Source of the DNA: Methylophilus methylotrophus DSM 46235 = ATCC 53528
Lineage (GTDB): Bacteria > Pseudomonadota > Gammaproteobacteria > Burkholderiales > Methylophilaceae
Assembly: GCF_000378225.1 (NCBI RefSeq)
Contig: NZ_KB905141.1
Coordinates: 635,326-699,325 of the forward strand
Length of the DNA stretch: 64,000 bases
Reading direction: 5' to 3'
Position numbers and translations under genes: made by a program. The notes beneath the pieces were generated by a model, which was given only the letters and a program-made list of their open reading frames with translations, searched no databases and had not been told where the DNA came from. The first letter of the stretch is position 1. Each line of letters begins with the position of its first letter. Below, in pieces: positions 43,317-52,531 of the stretch.

Positions 43317-44699
43317 TTAATACTCGTCTGGCATATACGCCGCATTGGCATAGTCGGCAAAGCGGGTATGCGCACCCATAAAGGTCAGGCGTACCCGGCC
43401 AATCGGGCCGTTACGCTGCTTGGCGATAATAATTTCGGCGGTGCCTTTTTCAGCACTGTCAGGGTTGTAGTATTCATCCCGGTACACGAACATGATCAAG
43501 TCGGCATCCTGCTCGATCGCGCCCGATTCACGCAAATCACTCATGACCGGACGCTTGTCCGGACGTTGGTCCACACTGCGGTTAAGCTGTGAAATCGCAA
43601 TCAGCGGCACGTTTAATTCTTTAGCTAGCGCCTTAAGCGACCGTGAAATCTCGGAAATTTCCGTTGCTCGGTTTTCACCCGAGCGTCCTGCAGGCGAGGT
43701 CATCAACTGCAAATAGTCGATCACAATCAGGCCCAACTCACCGGTCTGGCGGTGCAAGCGGCGCGCACGCGCACGCACATCAAAGCTGCTTAAACCCGCG
43801 CCTTCGTCAATATAAATCGGTGCTTCGTTCAGTTTACCCAACGCGGTGGTGAGCTTTTCCCAGTCCTCGTCTTCAAGGTTGCCGTTACGCATCTTGTGCT
43901 GGTCCAGGCGGCCAATGGAGCCGATCATACGGGTGGTCAGCTGCGTGGCGCCCATCTCCATCGAGAAAATCGCTACCGCTTTATTGGTATCCAGCGCCAC
44001 GTTTTCGGCAATGTTAATGGCAAAGGCGGTCTTACCCATGGAAGGACGGCCGGCAATAATCACCATGTCGCCGCCTTGCAGGCCGGAAGTCATGGAGTCG
44101 AGGTCGGTAAAACCGGTTGGGATACCAGTGACATCGGAGTGATTTTCACGCGAATACAGGTAATCAATGCGGTCAGCCACTTGCGGTAGCAGGACCTGCA
44201 TGCCCAAAAAGCCTTGGCTCTTACGGTTACCGCCTTCGGCAATCTGGAAAATCTTCGCTTCTGCTTCGTCCAGCAATTGCTGTGCATCGCGGCCGTTGGG
44301 TTGGTAAGCACTTTCTGCAATATCTGTCCCCACGGCAACCAGCTGGCGCATGACAAAGCGCTCGTGCACAATTTCCGCATAGCGGCGGATATTGGCGGCG
44401 GTAGGAGTATTTTGTGCCAGCGCCCCCAGGTAAGCTACACCACCCACAGTGGTCAGTTCATTACTGTTTTCCAGCGACTCTGCCACGGTCACAATATCGG
44501 CAGGCTGGTTGCGTTCAATCAGCCTGGCAATGTGCTCGTAAATGAGCTTGTGATCATGCTGGTAGAAGTCCTGCGGTGCGAGGATATCGGCAATCTTGTC
44601 CAGTGCTTCGTTGTCGAGCAGCAGCCCGCCCAGCACCGATTGCTCAGCTTCGATAGAGTGTGGAGGAAGTTTTAAGAATTCGAGTTGTTCATCAGCCAT
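43317..44699 (-). CDS. dnaB: Replicative DNA helicase DnaB
   Basis: 460 aa. N-terminal DnaB domain (PPHSIEAEQSVLGGLLLDN) and a C-terminal RecA-like helicase domain with Walker A GRPSMGKTAFAINIAENV, Walker B LIVIDYLQLM and the arginine-finger region QRNGPIGRVRLTF. Unwinds DNA at the fork as a hexamer. No intein. Separated from rplI by two tandem hairpins. Confidence 0.98.
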   Translation of the reverse strand: MADEQLEFLKLPPHSIEAEQSVLGGLLLDNEALDKIADILAPQDFYQHDHKLIYEHIARLIERNQPADIVTVAESLENSNELTTVGGVAYLGALAQNTPTAANIRRYAEIVHERFVMRQLVAVGTDIAESAYQPNGRDAQQLLDEAEAKIFQIAEGGNRKSQGFLGMQVLLPQVADRIDYLYSRENHSDVTGIPTGFTDLDSMTSGLQGGDMVIIAGRPSMGKTAFAINIAENVALDTNKAVAIFSMEMGATQLTTRMIGSIGRLDQHKMRNGNLEDEDWEKLTTALGKLNEAPIYIDEGAGLSSFDVRARARRLHRQTGELGLIVIDYLQLMTSPAGRSGENRATEISEISRSLKALAKELNVPLIAISQLNRSVDQRPDKRPVMSDLRESGAIEQDADLIMFVYRDEYYNPDSAEKGTAEIIIAKQRNGPIGRVRLTFMGAHTRFADYANAAYMPDEY

Positions 44700-44770
44700 C
44701 TGGCGATTATACCGAAAAGCTGTCGGGCTTTTTGGGCTTTCAGGACAGATGAAAGATTAAAAATACTTTA

Positions 44771-44822
44771 GCCACAGAGATCTCTGTGGCTTAAAACAAA
44801 AAGGCTACCGAAGTAGCCTTTT
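44771..44822 (-). terminator. Tandem terminators after rplI
   Basis: On the minus strand, AAAAGGCTAC-ttcg-GTAGCCTTTT with a T-run (44799-44822), followed by the perfect 20-bp palindrome GCCACAGAGATCTCTGTGGC (44771-44790). They isolate the ribosomal operon from dnaB. Confidence 0.85.
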
Positions 44823-44846
44823 CTAGTAGTGCAAACAGAGGCTTGA

Positions 44847-45296
44847 TTAAGCTTCTGGCGTCACAGTCACAGTGATGTCTACGACTACGTCGTGGTGCAG
44901 AGCCACGCTCACAGCGAAGTCACCAATGGTCTTCAGTGGGCCGTTAGGCAAGCGCACTTCTGCTTTTTTCACTTCGTGGCCATGTGCTTTCAAACCTTCA
45001 GCGATGTCCATGTTAGTCACGGAACCGAACAGACGACCATCAACACCAGCTTTTTGAGCCACGGTCAGTACGAAACCAGCCAGTTTTTCACCACGTGCTT
45101 GCGCAGCGGCCAACAAGTCAGCCTGTTGTTTTTCCAACTCGGCACGTTGTGCAGCAAATACAGCTTTGTTCGCTTCTGTTGCACGTTTGGCTTTGCCTTG
45201 TGGAATGAGGAAATTACGGCCGTAACCGTCTTTCACTTTTACCACGTCACCCAGGGAACCCAGGTTTGCTACTTTTTCCAATAAGATTACTTGCAT
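44847..45296 (-). CDS. rplI: 50S ribosomal protein L9
   Basis: 149 aa, full length. Begins [19 protein letters not shown] with [16 protein letters not shown], the L9 signature. The C-terminal domain includes [16 protein letters not shown]. Binds 23S rRNA domain V. Last gene of the rpsF-priB-rpsR-rplI operon; SD GGAGAA precedes it. Confidence 0.98.
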   Translation of the reverse strand: MQVILLEKVANLGSLGDVVKVKDGYGRNFLIPQGKAKRATEANKAVFAAQRAELEKQQADLLAAAQARGEKLAGFVLTVAQKAGVDGRLFGSVTNMDIAEGLKAHGHEVKKAEVRLPNGPLKTIGDFAVSVALHHDVVVDITVTVTPEA

Positions 45297-45317
45297 GTTG
45301 TTCTCCTAAGCCGCCGA

Positions 45318-45551
45318 TTAACCTGGGTGTTTGTCTGTGTAAGGCATCAGGGCCAGGAAACGTGCGCGTTTAACCGCAGTTGTCAGTTGGCGCTGGTATT
45401 TAGCCTTGGTACCAGTCATACGGGCTGGAATGATTTTGAAGTTTTCTGAAACGAAATCTTTCAACAGATCGACGTCTTTGTAGTCAACTTCTTTGATGCC
45501 TTCTGCGCTAAAACGGCAGTAACGGCGACGTTTGTACATATCTCTTGCCAT
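45318..45551 (-). CDS. rpsR: 30S ribosomal protein S18
   Basis: 77 aa from ATG 45551 with SD AAGGAG; the longer frame to 45629 reaches back into pri[19 protein letters not shown] and [22 protein letters not shown] are characteristic. Forms a heterodimer with S6 on the platform of the small subunit. Confidence 0.97.
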   Translation of the reverse strand: MARDMYKRRRYCRFSAEGIKEVDYKDVDLLKDFVSENFKIIPARMTGTKAKYQRQLTTAVKRARFLALMPYTDKHPG

Positions 45552-45570
45552 TTGAAACTCCTTAAATTCT

Positions 45571-45861
45571 TTAATACTGTATTCGCTGTAACTCTTGTAT
45601 GTGCAGTACCACCTGTGTGCTCTTTGCACTGCGTTGTGCCAAAAACCCTTTTACTTTGATTTGATCGCCGCTTTGCAATGGCAGATTGGCTTTTTCACCA
45701 ATCAGTACTGCGGGTAACTGACACTGCACCTTGCGATTCATCCCGGCTTCTTGCTGTTCTGAATCATGTTGCAATTGCAATCGCAACAAGGGTAAGCCTG
45801 CCGGTGTGTAACGCAACGCTTCAACAGAGTGAATGGTTGCCGCAATCACCAGCGTATTCAC
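45571..45861 (-). CDS. priB: Primosomal replication protein N
   Basis: 96 aa, OB-fold protein with the typical start [24 protein letters not shown] and [19 protein letters not shown] (as blocks). It stimulates PriA helicase during replication restart. Conserved placement between rpsF and rpsR. Starts 5 bp after the rpsF stop. Confidence 0.93.
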   Translation of the reverse strand: MNTLVIAATIHSVEALRYTPAGLPLLRLQLQHDSEQQEAGMNRKVQCQLPAVLIGEKANLPLQSGDQIKVKGFLAQRSAKSTQVVLHIQELQRIQY

Positions 45862-45866
45862 AACCC

Positions 45867-46241
45867 TTAAGCAGCTGCCTCAGTGGTCGCAGCAGGTGCA
45901 TCACCTACGATGGTTTTGGATTTTTCCTCTTTCATCATTGGGCTTGGTGCTGTGACGGCTGTTTTAGTCGAGATGGTCAGGTGACGTAATACAGCATCGT
46001 TAAATTTGAAGCCATGCTCCAGCTCTTCCAGCACTTCCTGGCTGCACTCGATGTTCATCAACACATAGTGCGCTTTGTGTACTTTTTGAATTGGGTAGGC
46101 AAGTTGACGGCGGCCCCAGTCTTCCAGACGGTGGATGTTGCCGCCATTGCCTGTGATTTGTGCGCGGTAACGCTCAATCATCGCAGGCACTTGTTCACTC
46201 TGGTCAGGGTGAACAATAAACACGATTTCATAGTGTCGCAT
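45867..46241 (-). CDS. rpsF: 30S ribosomal protein S6
   Basis: 124 aa, [25 protein letters not shown] (two blocks) and [22 protein letters not shown]. The C-terminal tail ([17 protein letters not shown]...) is longer than the core S6 and of low complexity. Binds S18. First gene of the operon, preceded by a ~100-nt leader and a sigma-70 promoter; S6:S18 autoregulation at the leader is known in other bacteria and is possible here. Confidence 0.97.
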   Translation of the reverse strand: MRHYEIVFIVHPDQSEQVPAMIERYRAQITGNGGNIHRLEDWGRRQLAYPIQKVHKAHYVLMNIECSQEVLEELEHGFKFNDAVLRHLTISTKTAVTAPSPMMKEEKSKTIVGDAPAATTEAAA

Positions 46242-46343
46242 GAGATTTCCTTGTGGTTTAAAGCCACCTTCAGAGCCAACCCTTTTTGTGTCAAAACACT
46301 TAAAAGGTCACGAACAAAGTGTGGCAAGGTTGAAAAACAGGCG

Positions 46344-46373
46344 ATTATAAACTGATTTTCATGTTGCAATCAA
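46344..46373 (-). promoter_or_regulatory. Promoter of the rpsF operon
   Basis: On the minus strand TTGATT (46373-46368), an 18-bp spacer, and a perfect TATAAT (46349-46344). The leader to rpsF is about 95 nt. Confidence 0.65.
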
Positions 46374-46377
46374 GCAC

Positions 46378-46713
46378 TTATTCCTCTCTGGGTGGATTCT
46401 CCAGGCTTTTGTCTTCCTTGGGTAGGTAATAAGGGTCTGATACATAGCCTGGCCCTTTCATGATAATGATCACTATCAGGCCAATCATCATCGCGCCTAT
46501 AAAAAACCAGAAGGTAAACAGCAGGCCCAGAAACATGGAGGTACGCTCAATATCATGCGTCAGCAAATCACCGTCTTGCCACCAGGCATGCACAATAGGG
46601 GCTGCGAACAGTACTGTCCCCACCAGCCACCATTTTGGCAGTTTTTTTAATAACTGCCATTCTTTATGGCTGGGGTAGCGTACTCCACCTGGAAGTTTGT
46701 TCAATATGCCCAT
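46378..46713 (-). CDS. Small membrane protein, unknown function
   Basis: 111 aa with two predicted membrane spans (WWLVGTVLFAAPIVHAWW near residue 28-45; LGLLFTFWFFIGAMMIGLIVIIIM near 62-85, read as two segments) and a short acidic tail (PKEDKSLENPPREE). The cytoplasmic N-terminus carries GGVRYPSHKEWQLLKKLPKWW. I recognise no family. It ends just upstream of the rpsF promoter and starts 231 bp from the divergent epsA. Confidence 0.7.
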   Translation of the reverse strand: MGILNKLPGGVRYPSHKEWQLLKKLPKWWLVGTVLFAAPIVHAWWQDGDLLTHDIERTSMFLGLLFTFWFFIGAMMIGLIVIIIMKGPGYVSDPYYLPKEDKSLENPPREE

Positions 46714-46944
46714 TGATTACCTAACAGAAAAAATGCTCAGTCTGTGCGTAACAAACGCTATTTTATCCAATACACGATTTAATTTGGAAAGGGAGACTGC
46801 CTAATTGTTCAATGTTTGTGCCAGATCAATTTGTTTTCTTAACACATTTAAATTAAAGAAGTGCAAATTTCAGCCGTAAAACCCTTAGACCATGAACAGA
46901 CAAGGGCAGGCTGCGCTCTGCGTAGCATCAATTGAGGGGACTCC

Positions 46945-47724
46945 ATGCTGGCACAAAAAAAACAAACTCATTGGGAAGGTATCCTGCAGGCCATCCAGAA
47001 TTCATATGCAATCAAACGCCATATCGAATTTTTTAACTGGCTGAAACAAGACATTCATCCGCTGATGCGGCACGATGTTTTATTGGCTGCGTGGGGGGAC
47101 TTTAGCAATGGTGACCTGCATTTTGATGTTTCTTCCTCCTTGCCGGAACTGACCACGCAACGACTGCTCGAAGACTCTGCCATCGTCAATTACCTGATGT
47201 GTAATCTCTATAAACGCTGGGTAGAAAATGACGACAAATGGTATGTAGTGAACCGCTTTGACGCCAGCGGCATTCATGCCCAATCCCCTAACCCGTTTAC
47301 GCAGCAACTGATCAAAATGCATTCCCTGCTGGTGTATGGTGTGCGCGATACACGTGGCAAGGCCGATTGCATCTATGTCTTTTTTGACCGCACCAAGGAA
47401 TTTCACGTGCCAGACCAGATGCTGGGCATGATCATGCCACATGTGGATGCCGCCATCCGCCGCGTCGGTCACCTGACCCCAATCGTCAAGGATGAAGACT
47501 TGCTCGACAGCATGACACAAGGGGGATTATCAGACCGTGAACAGGAAATTCTGCATTGGGTACGTAGTGGCAAAACCAATCTTGAGATCGGCATGATTCT
47601 GGATATCAGCGCCAATACGGTGAAAAATCACCTCAAACGCATATTCCAGAAACTGGATGTTTCCTGCCGCGCTCAGGCAGTCGCTAAAACCGGCCTGAGC
47701 AACAGTACGCGCAGACCAAGCTAG
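46945..47724 (+). CDS. epsA: LuxR-family regulator EpsA (XrtB/PEP-CTERM-associated)
   Basis: 259 aa. A long N-terminal domain (IEFFNWLKQDIHPLMRHDVLL) matches EpsA from methanol-utilising Methylobacillus, named for control of exopolysaccharide genes. The C-terminal LuxR-type helix-turn-helix is GLSDREQEILHWVRSGKTNLEIG, then ISANTVKNHLKRIFQKL. SD GAGGGG before ATG 46945. No eps cluster or exosortase lies nearby, so the regulator is an orphan here; the PEP-CTERM gene 7-8 kb away may be under the same system. Confidence 0.85.
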   Translation: MLAQKKQTHWEGILQAIQNSYAIKRHIEFFNWLKQDIHPLMRHDVLLAAWGDFSNGDLHFDVSSSLPELTTQRLLEDSAIVNYLMCNLYKRWVENDDKWYVVNRFDASGIHAQSPNPFTQQLIKMHSLLVYGVRDTRGKADCIYVFFDRTKEFHVPDQMLGMIMPHVDAAIRRVGHLTPIVKDEDLLDSMTQGGLSDREQEILHWVRSGKTNLEIGMILDISANTVKNHLKRIFQKLDVSCRAQAVAKTGLSNSTRRPS

Positions 47725-47729
47725 CGCAC

Positions 47730-48155
47730 TTACCCGCGGCCCGTAAAACGTTGAATCTCGCGCATCTGGCGCTTGGTCGGGCGACCCATGCCACGGTCAC
47801 GCTCAGCATAATGCTCTGCTCCACTCTCTTTGGCCTGTAAGCGCAAACGCTGGCTTTCTTCCGTTTCCCGGTATAACAAAGCCGCTTCGGGCGCACCTCG
47901 CCGTACATTGCTCAAGGCCAGCACTTCAACCTCGATCTGCATATCCTTGTTTTTAATGCTCACGCGCATACCTGGCTTCATTTCGCGCGCATTCTTGGCA
48001 CGATCACCATCAATCCGCACTTTACCGCCATCTACGGCTTCGGCCGCCAGGCTACGGGTTTTGAAAAAACGCGCCGCCCACAGCCATTTATCCAGGCGAC
48101 AACCGTCATCCTTTTCTGGCGGTGATTCCTGCCTGCGATGATGCGTACGTGGCAT
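47730..48155 (-). CDS. hslR: S4-domain RNA-binding protein (Hsp15-like)
   Basis: 141 aa. S4 domain at residues ~18-80: CRLDKWLWAARFFKTRSLAAEAVDGGKVRIDG, read as RLDKWLWAARFFKTRSLA and GGKVRIDG. Highly basic C-terminal tail (GRPTKRQMREIQRF). Hsp15 binds 50S subunits carrying stalled nascent chains after heat stress. It is the last gene of the rmuC-moaD-moaE-lonH operon, 4 bp after the previous stop. Confidence 0.9.
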   Translation of the reverse strand: MPRTHHRRQESPPEKDDGCRLDKWLWAARFFKTRSLAAEAVDGGKVRIDGDRAKNAREMKPGMRVSIKNKDMQIEVEVLALSNVRRGAPEAALLYRETEESQRLRLQAKESGAEHYAERDRGMGRPTKRQMREIQRFTGRG

Positions 48156-48158
48156 ACC

Positions 48159-50324
48159 TTAAGCGCTCAAATGGTCTTGCTGTTGTTGAATATGGGCCAT
48201 GCGTGCCTGGTTACGCTCCAGCGTGAGGCGGTAATTGGCCAATGTCGCCTGGGCGCGGGCCATCAGGCTATCGCCCTGATAGGTACCGTCAGCTTCCTGC
48301 ACACCGGCTTCACAGTCTGTCAAATGGGCAATGCCTTCCAGCACATGGTCGATGGCAATAATCTTGAACATGCCATTGTTGACGGCATTCACCACACTTT
48401 CATCCAGAATCAGGTGGCGCTGGTTGCGTTTGGGAATAATCACACCCTGCTCTCCATTCAAACCCAGCGCCTGGCAGACGCGGAAATAACCTTCAATTTT
48501 TTCGTTGACGCCGCCAATCGGCATCACCTCACCGAATTGATTGAGCGCACCAGTCACCGCCATGCCCTGTTTGATCGGCAAGCCTGTCAGCGCCGAAAGC
48601 AACGCAAACAACTCGGCACAAGACGCAGAATCTCCTTCCACACCGTTGTATTCCTGCTCAAACACCAGTGAAGCATTGAGGCTCAATGGCGCCAGCGCCC
48701 AAAAACTGGCACTGAGCCAGTTTTGCAGAATATAGATGCCTTTGTCATGGCTGGGGCCACTCATCTCGACCTCGCGGTCAATATTGATGACACCACTGCG
48801 ACCGGGGTAACAGCGAGCTGTAATACGGATAGGTGAGCCAAAGCTGGCATCGCCAAGCTCAATATGGGTCAAACCGTTCACCTGGCCTACCACATGACCA
48901 TGCACCTGGATCAGTAGCTCATTATCAATGATAGAGTCACGAATCTGCGTTTCAAAGAATTGCTGGCGCAACAAACGCGCTGACAGTGCCTGCTTAACGT
49001 GGTCATCCCTCACCAGGCGGGCATCGCCTGCGACGGCCACACTCTCATGCATCAGCTGATCCAAATGGACAAAACGCGTGCTGATACGGCCCTGGTCCTC
49101 TTCTACCCTGTGCATAAATTGCAACATGACATTGACAGCCGCACCGCTAAAATGTGGCAATACTTGTTGCTGGCACTTGCGCGCAATATAGCCCGCGATC
49201 CAGGCATAATTGTCCAGAGATGCGGCAACACGGTCTTCAAACTCGACCTTGATCGGGAAGAAATCAAAAAAGTCCGGCTGCGCTTCCAGGCAATCATAAT
49301 AGTCTTCGCGGCTGGCTATCATGACGATTTTGACATGCACAGGGAGTCCGCCATGACGGTTACCGCCAGCCCCCTGCTGGGCATGGTTAGCCCAATCTTC
49401 AATCTGCACTTCGCGGTTGCGCATCAGGCGATACAATTTTTCCAACAGCGCACTACCATTTCCTTCGTCCTGCATCAGGTCGCGCAGGTGCAGCAACAAC
49501 ATACCGCCATCGGCCTGATGCACACTACCGGCACGTAAGCGCAGGAACTCCGGCCATTGCGCCGCTTCGCCAACCGCTGTTTCAAGCATGCCAAACAAGG
49601 CCGCAAATCCCGGGTCTTTTTCTTCTACCACCGGCTGTTTGACGCCTGCCGTGAGGTTGGCTCGTTGATCCACCAGCAAATTTACACGTAAGCGAGATAA
49701 AAAGCCCTCGTTAGCCAATCCCTCCGTCCCGTTTTCGCTGTCATTACCCAGTTGTTGCCAGGCCTGCAAATACCCCAGCACTTCGGGTTTGATGACATTA
49801 AAAAAAGGCGACAGCTTGGCGCTGCTTAACTGCGAGCGTAAACCATCCACACGTTCTTCCAACCAGGTTTCCGCCTGCGGAAAATTCACCTGGCCGTTGG
49901 CATCCACCCATTGTTGCATCTCGGCTATCAACGCCTTGATAAAGGACTCCATCACCGTGCGCAATTGGGCACCCAATCCGGCTGGCAACTTGATGTAATT
50001 GGCACAGGACTGTTGGCTGAAATCGTACAAGGCCACAAGGTCGGTGAGCGAACTGTCGATACCAGTGACTGCCGCTGTCTTCATGGCTGCCATGGTCAGT
50101 CCGGCTCGACCAGAGCCAGGCGTACCCAGCACCAGCACATTGCAACCAGCCTGCTGTAATGACAACCCCAGCATCAGGGTTTTCTGCGCCTCCGGCTGTA
50201 ATTTCCAGCCATAGTCAGTGAGGCTCAAATCAGCCGCAGCCAGCAGCTCTTCGGTAGACTCGAACGACATAGGCGACAGCTTATGGGAAACGGTGATTTC
50301 ATCAGGGCTAAGTACTTGCATCAT
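48159..50324 (-). CDS. Lon-family (LonH/AAA_32) ATP-dependent protease
   Basis: 721 aa. N-terminal AAA_32-type ATPase whose P-loop reads GTPGSGRAGLT, with Arg in place of the Walker A Lys, as in other members of this branch; the C-terminal S16 Lon protease domain holds the catalytic Ser in EGDSASCAELFALLSALT and Lys in GVNEKIEGYFRVC. Ser/Lys dyad intact, so proteolysis is expected while ATP use is doubtful. E. coli YcbZ is the closest well-known relative. Its start overlaps moaE by 4 bp. The substrate is unknown. Confidence 0.9.
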   Translation of the reverse strand: MMQVLSPDEITVSHKLSPMSFESTEELLAAADLSLTDYGWKLQPEAQKTLMLGLSLQQAGCNVLVLGTPGSGRAGLTMAAMKTAAVTGIDSSLTDLVALYDFSQQSCANYIKLPAGLGAQLRTVMESFIKALIAEMQQWVDANGQVNFPQAETWLEERVDGLRSQLSSAKLSPFFNVIKPEVLGYLQAWQQLGNDSENGTEGLANEGFLSRLRVNLLVDQRANLTAGVKQPVVEEKDPGFAALFGMLETAVGEAAQWPEFLRLRAGSVHQADGGMLLLHLRDLMQDEGNGSALLEKLYRLMRNREVQIEDWANHAQQGAGGNRHGGLPVHVKIVMIASREDYYDCLEAQPDFFDFFPIKVEFEDRVAASLDNYAWIAGYIARKCQQQVLPHFSGAAVNVMLQFMHRVEEDQGRISTRFVHLDQLMHESVAVAGDARLVRDDHVKQALSARLLRQQFFETQIRDSIIDNELLIQVHGHVVGQVNGLTHIELGDASFGSPIRITARCYPGRSGVINIDREVEMSGPSHDKGIYILQNWLSASFWALAPLSLNASLVFEQEYNGVEGDSASCAELFALLSALTGLPIKQGMAVTGALNQFGEVMPIGGVNEKIEGYFRVCQALGLNGEQGVIIPKRNQRHLILDESVVNAVNNGMFKIIAIDHVLEGIAHLTDCEAGVQEADGTYQGDSLMARAQATLANYRLTLERNQARMAHIQQQQDHLSA

Positions 50325-50797
50325 TTAGGCTGTTTCCATTGTTGTTTTGCTTGTTCATCAGACGCCCGGGCTTCTACCCAGTGCTCACCAAAGTCGCCGA
50401 TTTCTTTTTTCCAGAACGGCGCTTCGGTTTTGAGATAATCCATCATAAAGGCGCAGGCTTCAAACGCTGCCTGCCGGTGCAGGCTGGTGGTGGCCACCAG
50501 CACGATCTGTGATTGCGCAGTTAATGTACCCACCCGGTGAATCATGCGCACACCCAGCAACGGCCAACGCTCAGTAGCTTGCAGTGCAATTTTCTGCAAG
50601 GCTTTTTCGGTCATGCCCGGGTAATGCTCGATGACCATTTCGCTTAAATGGCCGCTGGCAGAAGCCTCACGCACAAGACCCACAAAATTCACCAGCGCAC
50701 CTGCTTGTGGCGTCGCCGCCTTGAGTTGCTTCAACTCGTGGCCGGTATCAAAATCTTCCGGCTGTACGGAAACATTTAGATAGACTGGCTCGCTCAA
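50321..50797 (-). CDS. moaE: Molybdopterin synthase catalytic subunit MoaE (TTG start)
   Basis: 158 aa from TTG 50797, which follows a perfect SD (GGAGG, 5-nt spacer) formed by the last codons of moaD. Longer frames run through the moaD gene and are rejected. Motifs: ALVNFVGLVREAS, VIEHYPGMTEKALQ, VRMIHRVGTL, LVATTSLHRQAAFEACAFMMDYLK (as blocks) and APFWKKE with the catalytic Lys. It inserts sulfur into precursor Z to make molybdopterin. Stop and next start overlap ATGA. Confidence 0.94.
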   Translation of the reverse strand: MSEPVYLNVSVQPEDFDTGHELKQLKAATPQAGALVNFVGLVREASASGHLSEMVIEHYPGMTEKALQKIALQATERWPLLGVRMIHRVGTLTAQSQIVLVATTSLHRQAAFEACAFMMDYLKTEAPFWKKEIGDFGEHWVEARASDEQAKQQWKQPK

Positions 50798-50798
50798 C

Positions 50799-51056
50799 TT
50801 AGCCTCCGGTAACAGGTGGAAAAAACGCCACTTCGTCGTCTTCATCAAACGTCGCCATATCGTCCACCAATTCGTGGTTGATGGCCGCACGTACGACCCC
50901 ACCACCACTGAACAGTTTTTGCCAGGTATCGCCCCGGCCAGATAACCAGGACTTGAGTGCGACAATGGTCTCTACCCCTTCAGGCAAATCCACATCTTCA
51001 GAGGAGTAATTCACGACCTCTTTGATACGTGCAAAATATAAAATGGTGATCTTCAT
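50799..51056 (-). CDS. moaD: Molybdopterin synthase sulfur carrier subunit MoaD
   Basis: 85 aa beta-grasp protein ending in the required Gly-Gly (PPVTGG), whose thiocarboxylate donates sulfur. MKITILYFARIKEV opening and NHELVDD...DDEVAFFPPVTGG are standard. Overlaps rmuC by 4 bp and is followed directly by moaE. Confidence 0.95.
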   Translation of the reverse strand: MKITILYFARIKEVVNYSSEDVDLPEGVETIVALKSWLSGRGDTWQKLFSGGGVVRAAINHELVDDMATFDEDDEVAFFPPVTGG

Positions 51057-52408
51057 GTAGGGGTGTTCTTTCCAGCCTCGTCTAATTCATCCAGCAACTC
51101 CAGCGTTTCCAGGCCTGCGGCCTGCGCCAGTTCCACTTTTTCAATCTGGGCAAAGCGCCTGGAAATTTTCTGGCTGCTGATATGTACGTCCTGTGCATTC
51201 TCATGCGCCTGGCGGATATTATCAGCCAGTTTTTTCATGCGGGTATCAAAGCGGTCAAAATCTTTACTGAGTTTACCCAACTCATCCTTAATGATATGTA
51301 CCTGCTTGCGCATTTCCACATCTTTGAGCACGGCGCGCGCGGTATTCAACACAGCCATCAAGGTGGTGGGAGACACCATCCAAACACGCTTTTGCATCGC
51401 ATAATCGACCACATCCCTATGGTAGGCGTGGATCTCGGCAAACACTGCTTCAGCCGGGATAAACATGACCGCCCCGTCTGAGGTTTCGTTGGCAATAATG
51501 TATTTGTTGCTGATATCGTCAATATGCTTTTTCACATCGGCTTTAAACAGCTTGGCCGCTTGCGCCTGTATCAGGTCACCATGACCACTATCCGTCATGC
51601 GATGATAGTTTTCCAGCGGGAACTTGCTGTCGACCGCCACCGTGCCTGTGGGCTCAGGCAGGAACAAGGCACAGTCTACCCGTGCGCCATTGCTAAAGGT
51701 ATGCTGCATGGCAAAGCTACTATTGGGCAATACATTGCGTATGAGCCCTTCCAGTTGTACTTCACCAAACGCGCCACGGCTACGCTTGTCGCCTAGCAGC
51801 TCTTGCAGACTCACCACATTGACACTGAGACCATCAATTTTTTTCTGTGCTTCATCAATCGTGGCCAGTCTAGCCATCACGCTGACAAAGGTTTCGTTGG
51901 TTTTTTTGAACCCCGCTTCCAGGCGCTCTGAGACCTTGCCACTCATTTCTTCGAGGCGCGTATCCACAATTTTGGTCAGGGCTTCAATACTTTGGGTCAG
52001 GCTTTGGGTCGTGGTTTGCAAGGCGGTTTTAAGCAGGTTTTGTTGCAACATGCCTTGTTCTGACAAGCCATTGCGCAAACTTAAACTTAATTGTTCGCTG
52101 CTCTGTGTCAAATGGTCTCGTTGCGCGACCTGCAAAGCCTGCATGGCTTCCCGCGTGGCCGTGAGTTCCAGAGATAACTGCGCACGCAATCGGTCCTGCT
52201 GATCCGCATTGAGGTTTTGCAACCGGTCAGCCAACTGATTAAGCGATTGATGCATCTCGCTCATCATCATGCGGTGTTTTTCTTCGAGTTGTTGCGCAAG
52301 AAGCTGCGCCAGCGCTTGCTGTGAAGCCAGCTGCTGCTTGCGTGAATGCCAGAGCAGTATGCCGATAACCAGCAGCAATAACAATAATTGAATAATTTGT
52401 AGTGCCAT
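51053..52408 (-). CDS. rmuC: DNA recombination protein RmuC
   Basis: 451 aa. An N-terminal membrane anchor (IIQLLLLLLVIGILLW), a long coiled coil (residues ~25-180, repeated Gln/Leu heptads) and the C-terminal RmuC nuclease-like domain with GAFGEVQLEGLIRNVLP, ARVDCALFLPEPTGTVAVDSKFPLENY (as blocks) and VWMVSPTTLMAVL. Limits inverted-repeat recombination in E. coli. First gene of the tight five-gene operon ending at hslR. Confidence 0.93.
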   Translation of the reverse strand: MALQIIQLLLLLLVIGILLWHSRKQQLASQQALAQLLAQQLEEKHRMMMSEMHQSLNQLADRLQNLNADQQDRLRAQLSLELTATREAMQALQVAQRDHLTQSSEQLSLSLRNGLSEQGMLQQNLLKTALQTTTQSLTQSIEALTKIVDTRLEEMSGKVSERLEAGFKKTNETFVSVMARLATIDEAQKKIDGLSVNVVSLQELLGDKRSRGAFGEVQLEGLIRNVLPNSSFAMQHTFSNGARVDCALFLPEPTGTVAVDSKFPLENYHRMTDSGHGDLIQAQAAKLFKADVKKHIDDISNKYIIANETSDGAVMFIPAEAVFAEIHAYHRDVVDYAMQKRVWMVSPTTLMAVLNTARAVLKDVEMRKQVHIIKDELGKLSKDFDRFDTRMKKLADNIRQAHENAQDVHISSQKISRRFAQIEKVELAQAAGLETLELLDELDEAGKNTPT

Positions 52409-52455
52409 GACGGCATTATAGCCGATGACAGTACCGGAAAATTAGGTTACAGGAA

Positions 52456-52482
52456 ATTGAGCCTCTGCAATGAGAGGCTCAC
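52456..52482 (-). terminator. Hairpin downstream of the phosphatase operon
   Basis: TGAGCCTCT / AGAGGCTCA 9-bp stem with 6-nt loop, lying between the convergent 3' side of the periplasmic protein gene and the rmuC start. The tail lacks a strong T-run, so it may be a weak or Rho-assisted end. Confidence 0.45.
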
Positions 52483-52531
52483 TATGGGCATGGCTGTTTA
52501 AAGTTTACTTGCCTTGCAAGTCAGGCGAAGA

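Noticed and set aside
50798-50965. Extended MoaE N-terminus (starts up to 50965)
   Set aside because: These codons lie within moaD; TTG 50797 has a perfect SD and restores the family's length.
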